A stretch of DNA of 64,000 nucleotides. Origin: Spirometra erinaceieuropaei. Lineage: Eukaryota; Platyhelminthes; Cestoda; Diphyllobothriidea; Diphyllobothriidae. This document shows, piece after piece, positions 60,846 through 64,000 of the stretch. Under the pieces are notes generated by a model. It saw nothing but the letters and a program-made list of their open reading frames with translations. It ran no database searches and had not been told where the DNA came from. A program made the translations under genes and the position numbers. The DNA is taken from assembly GCA_902702965.1 (NCBI GenBank), contig CACRXP010000167.1:1068315-1132314 (forward strand), in the 5' to 3' direction. Position 1 is the stretch's first letter, and each line of letters begins with the position of its first letter.

Positions 60846-60910
60846 AGAAGAATATGCGTTCACTGGAAGAAGAAGTTTATTGGTCTGACGCTTCGGATTC
60901 GGCAGTATAG
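60846..60910 (-). mobile_element. PLE terminal fragment
   Basis: AAGAATATGCGTTCACTGGAAG, AAGTTTATTGGTCTGACGC and TTCGGATTC match the PLE fragments at 12432 and 23690. Similarity stops just inside the hairpin, so the CTGATGA half of the hammerhead-like core is missing. Confidence 0.55.
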
Positions 60911-62334
60911 GCGAGTCTTGATTTTATTGGAATTGACGACTCGGAGATAGACAAGATAACAGTTACCGAACCAATTACGACTGCTGGAGATGAATACAGA
61001 GGCTGATATATGGTATACATGTGGTCGCATTGCAATTTCGTCTTTTAAGTGCTTAACTCCTTAGGCGTCCACCACCCTTACTTGATAGATTGCAAATTCT
61101 ACATCTCAAATTAATAAACATCTTTTTCCAGAATCGCCTCATACGTATCTGAATCTCACATAATTTTGTAGGACTTTGAAGGCAAAGACGTGTGGAATTG
61201 CAATCAAAAGACTTCTACAGACCAACCGGCTGAGTATCAGAAAGTTAAACACCAGGGTTGACAAAGTAAACCTTTCAAGGGATTGCTTATTTTCATGACT
61301 GTCTTGTTTTTACGATCGATCAGATAAGTAAATGACGAGGGTATTTGTTTACAACTTTCACACGGCGCATTGTGCAGATGAGTTTTGGAGCTCAAAAACT
61401 GGGGCACAACAGTTAATCTTATGTTTCATCTACCAGCGAGACGCATGTCGTCTGACGCCTTTCAGAGAGTGAAAGAGATGAAAATAAGTCAAACTGCTGC
61501 TATCGCATCCCAGAAACACCCGCCTGTTCGGAGCTTTTTTGGAACTACGGAGTTACTCGACTGCAGCCATTGTCTGCTGCGCTGTTCACCCAAAAACGGA
61601 AAACAGTACACTTACTGCAAGTAATCGAAGTAAAGCAAGTACCTGTGGCTTGAGAGGGCAGATATGATTTTGCGATAAAGACAGAATAAGTAGATGCTGC
61701 GTACCAATCAAAACGTGAATCGTGACAGTATGAGCTCTTGGCTGCCGCAAATAAGTTCGGACATTCTCTCCGTCCACACCGTAACTGTTTTAACGTCTGT
61801 TTACTAAGCTGAGGTGAGTGGGAACGCGACCACCCTCTGTTCGGCCGGTCAAAACATATTTTAGCAAATTACTACTGGCACGCAATCTTTGTGGAACGTG
61901 GAATGCATCAGGAGTGAAAACCCAATGCATTTGTGTGGGCTCGGCACAAGAGCTTGGTTTAATGTTTACCGATAAGGTGCCTGACTTTTTCGGCTTAAAT
62001 GCGATTGCGTAGTTATTGTTTTAACTGGCTTCTAGTCGAAGCTTAGTCACATGCAAGTAAACCTTGATCAAGATCACTTGCGTGTCTCGCAGCTACTTAA
62101 GCATCGCCCACGGCTGAAGCACACAGCTGTAACGCTGCGAAAACCCCTTAGACAACTCGTTACCTCCCACAACCTCATTAGTGCCCCAAAATGGGCCACG
62201 CAGTAGATGCGCTGGACCAATACGGAGGCTAGAGCGGGGTCCGGGAGAGGTTATTGGGAATGCGCATCCGTAACAAGTGCCGCAGAATCTGTTGCAGGCT
62301 CGTGCCGGACCAACTGAGTCCCCCGTCGTCCGCT
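60911..62334. other. Unannotated stretch
   Basis: Only small frames. A GCGCTGGACCAATACGGAGGCTAGA segment near 62209-62233 resembles GCGTTGGACCAACAGAGCAGCTAGA at 27032-27056. Both lie next to X copies and may belong to the same larger repeat. Confidence 0.4.
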
Positions 62335-62615
62335 CATTTTTATTGTTGTATAAAATTTCAATCAGTACATGATGAGGATCAGGGGGTGTTGTGGTACGTC
62401 TAGGTGCGGGTTTTTGTCGTACCAGCCACGTGCGGTCTCTACCCTACACCTGCGGTCTGTTTGACACCGGGTCCAGATGAGAGGGAGGAATGGGTAGATG
62501 CAGTCTAATTTTAGTATTTTTATAAAGAAAATCACACTCAAATTACCCTACATGGTCTCACTGTGCCGTAAAATACACAGGGAGACATCGCCGTTAACGA
62601 GGGTCGGGCGGTCAT
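62335..62615 (+). repeat. Repeat X copy, diverged
   Basis: GAGGATCAGGGGGTGTTGTGG, GTCTAGGTGCGGGTTTTTG, TTGACACCGGGTCCAGATGAG and GTAGATGCAGTCTA follow the X order. The terminal GGTGGAC block is decayed. Confidence 0.55.
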
Positions 62616-64000
62616 ATAACCTGATTAAGATGAAAAAGAAAAAATACTGCATCTTTTGGATCAAATGAAGTCATCCTGTTTAGGAAACCCATACACCGTA
62701 AACTGTAAATTCTAGATAACACAGAAGACAGGAAATTGGAGGTTGATCTATCTCGTTTGGGGACTCATATCTACTTGGAGTACTTTGGTTTTGTGGTTGC
62801 GTCTATCATGCACACTAAACGCATGATTTTCTGTAATAGCCGGAAACAAAAGTTTTCCAAAGGGTGCTGATGTGCATACCTGCCACATTGGCTGGTTTGA
62901 CTAGCAATGTAGAACATGCCGCACTGATCATTTGAATTGCGGTAAAACGAAGTTTGTAAAACTTAAAAATGGCATTATGTCAATTATAGCCAGTTTTATT
63001 ATACTTATCCTATGTGGACTTGAAGTAACAAGAATAATCAAAGTTTGTGCGTTTTCTTTTGGCATATAAAAATGCATAAGTATACGCTGACCACATTTTA
63101 GAAAAATGAGCTTATTTGTACTTGGAGCTTATAACGTGGACCACCCGAGATTATTGTGATTCATGAATACCGCGTTCAGAAATCAAACGACCGCGGAACT
63201 CTCACGGGACAAAAGTTACCCACTTTATTCTCTGCCAACGAATCATAAAAATCGCCGAAAGAAGTCAACGGTCTTGTTTAATCTCTGCTGTTTTCTGCCT
63301 CGAACGATGAGTTTTATTGAAAAGAATGACCCCGGAATGACGAAATAACCAATTAGTAATCAGGTTTCTCAGTCTAAATCGTCGAAGAGTAAATCTCACA
63401 AAATATTGTAAAACTTGACTAACTGCACATCCCTAATCCGAGGAGAATTTTAAAACCGGCCACTCACCCATATATTGGTAGAAATTGGCGAAACGATAGT
63501 GAATGTAAACAGGGAAAAACGCAGGAGCTTACCCAGCCAAAGGAATACTTGAAAAAGCGTGGGTGGGAAGTAGAATCTTTCCGTCGTTTGCAGAGCATTC
63601 ACAATCGGCGTAATGAGCTGCAAAGAAAAACGGGCACGTAAAAGCCAAAGGCGCAGTATGCGCATTTTTCCTAAAAAAGCAGCAAAGCGACTACGCAACA
63701 AAGTAGGTCCAACACCACGGGGGAGTGAGAAAGAACGCTGGAGTGTTATGTCCAGTCGTTTTAGTAAAAAGAAAAACAAGAGACGGATTCATGCTATATT
63801 CTGCATAGAATCTCAAACACCCGGAAGGTCTGAACGCGATTGAGCAAACACTTATCCGTAGGCTAGATATTGTCACTGAGGAAGAACGTTTCGATCGACT
63901 ACTGAGACACACACATCCTACTTTGGTAGGCACTAGACGAAATGTTGTTGCGGTCGCTTTTTGCGACATGTCGGAAATTTGAGTTTTGAAACACGTCAGA
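62616..64000. other. Unannotated stretch
   Basis: Frames near 63450-63969 overlap on both strands. The plus one (63613-63843) is very basic but has no recognisable domain. Nothing is called. Confidence 0.4.

Noticed and set aside
63613..63843. Basic 76-codon plus frame reminiscent of ribosomal or histone-like proteins
   Set aside because: Only general basic composition; no family motif, and the minus strand is also open.
1..64000. CRISPR arrays, bacterial operons, rRNA genes
   Set aside because: No regularly spaced direct repeats with unique spacers, no ribosome-binding-site-led gene clusters and no rRNA-like sequence were seen.

Overview
This window is gene-poor eukaryotic nuclear DNA packed with decayed transposable elements, and it looks like a flatworm genome. 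The best fit is a diphyllobothriidean tapeworm (Spirometra / Dibothriocephalus / Schistocephalus type). The reasons are: one intron-bearing receptor exon; a Penelope-like retroelement (PLE) with a GIY-YIG endonuclease; a non-LTR retroelement tail carrying a C2H2-type motif; many non-autonomous inverted-repeat elements; tRNA-derived SINE-like repeats; and degenerate TTAGGG-like tracts. There are no bacterial operons, prophage or CRISPR. The organism assignment is inference from repeat style, not from a database match.

The only host protein-coding sequence I can support is the terminal exon of a rhodopsin-class, aminergic-like G-protein-coupled receptor on the minus strand (17332-18206). It has a good splice acceptor, the NPxxY end of helix 7, helix 8 and a long disordered tail ending in TTL. 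Upstream exons were not found.

Layout. 1-590: degenerate arm of an inverted-repeat element (family FB). 2204-3071: a different foldback element. 3572-4534: FB copy. 5371-6425: a foldback with a near-perfect 68-bp hairpin, then a 5'-truncated PLE on the minus strand. 6430-12430: unrecognised sequence. 12432-14115: PLE fragment, assembly gap, non-LTR tail and GC-rich repeat X. 17332-18206: receptor exon. 18700-21000: tRNA-derived repeats and a well-preserved FB copy. 21900-22700: GC-rich island. 22935-24900: repeat X split by a chimeric FB element whose arms carry PLE terminal sequence. 26780-28690: two X copies, one split by an FB copy. 31511-32468, 36651-37635, 45671-46525, 49873-50310, 53005-53797 and 59070-59908: further FB copies. 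35269-35427: long trinucleotide repeat. 62335-62615: last X copy.

The window is best read as layered transposon insertions. FB elements have TA-flanked CAGT-type ends, as in Tc1/mariner elements, and no transposase, so they were probably mobilised in trans. At least two FB insertions landed inside repeat X, which gives their relative age. Four PLE-derived segments share a hammerhead-ribozyme-like core. Most of the sequence between these elements shows nothing recognisable, and the short open frames there look like chance.
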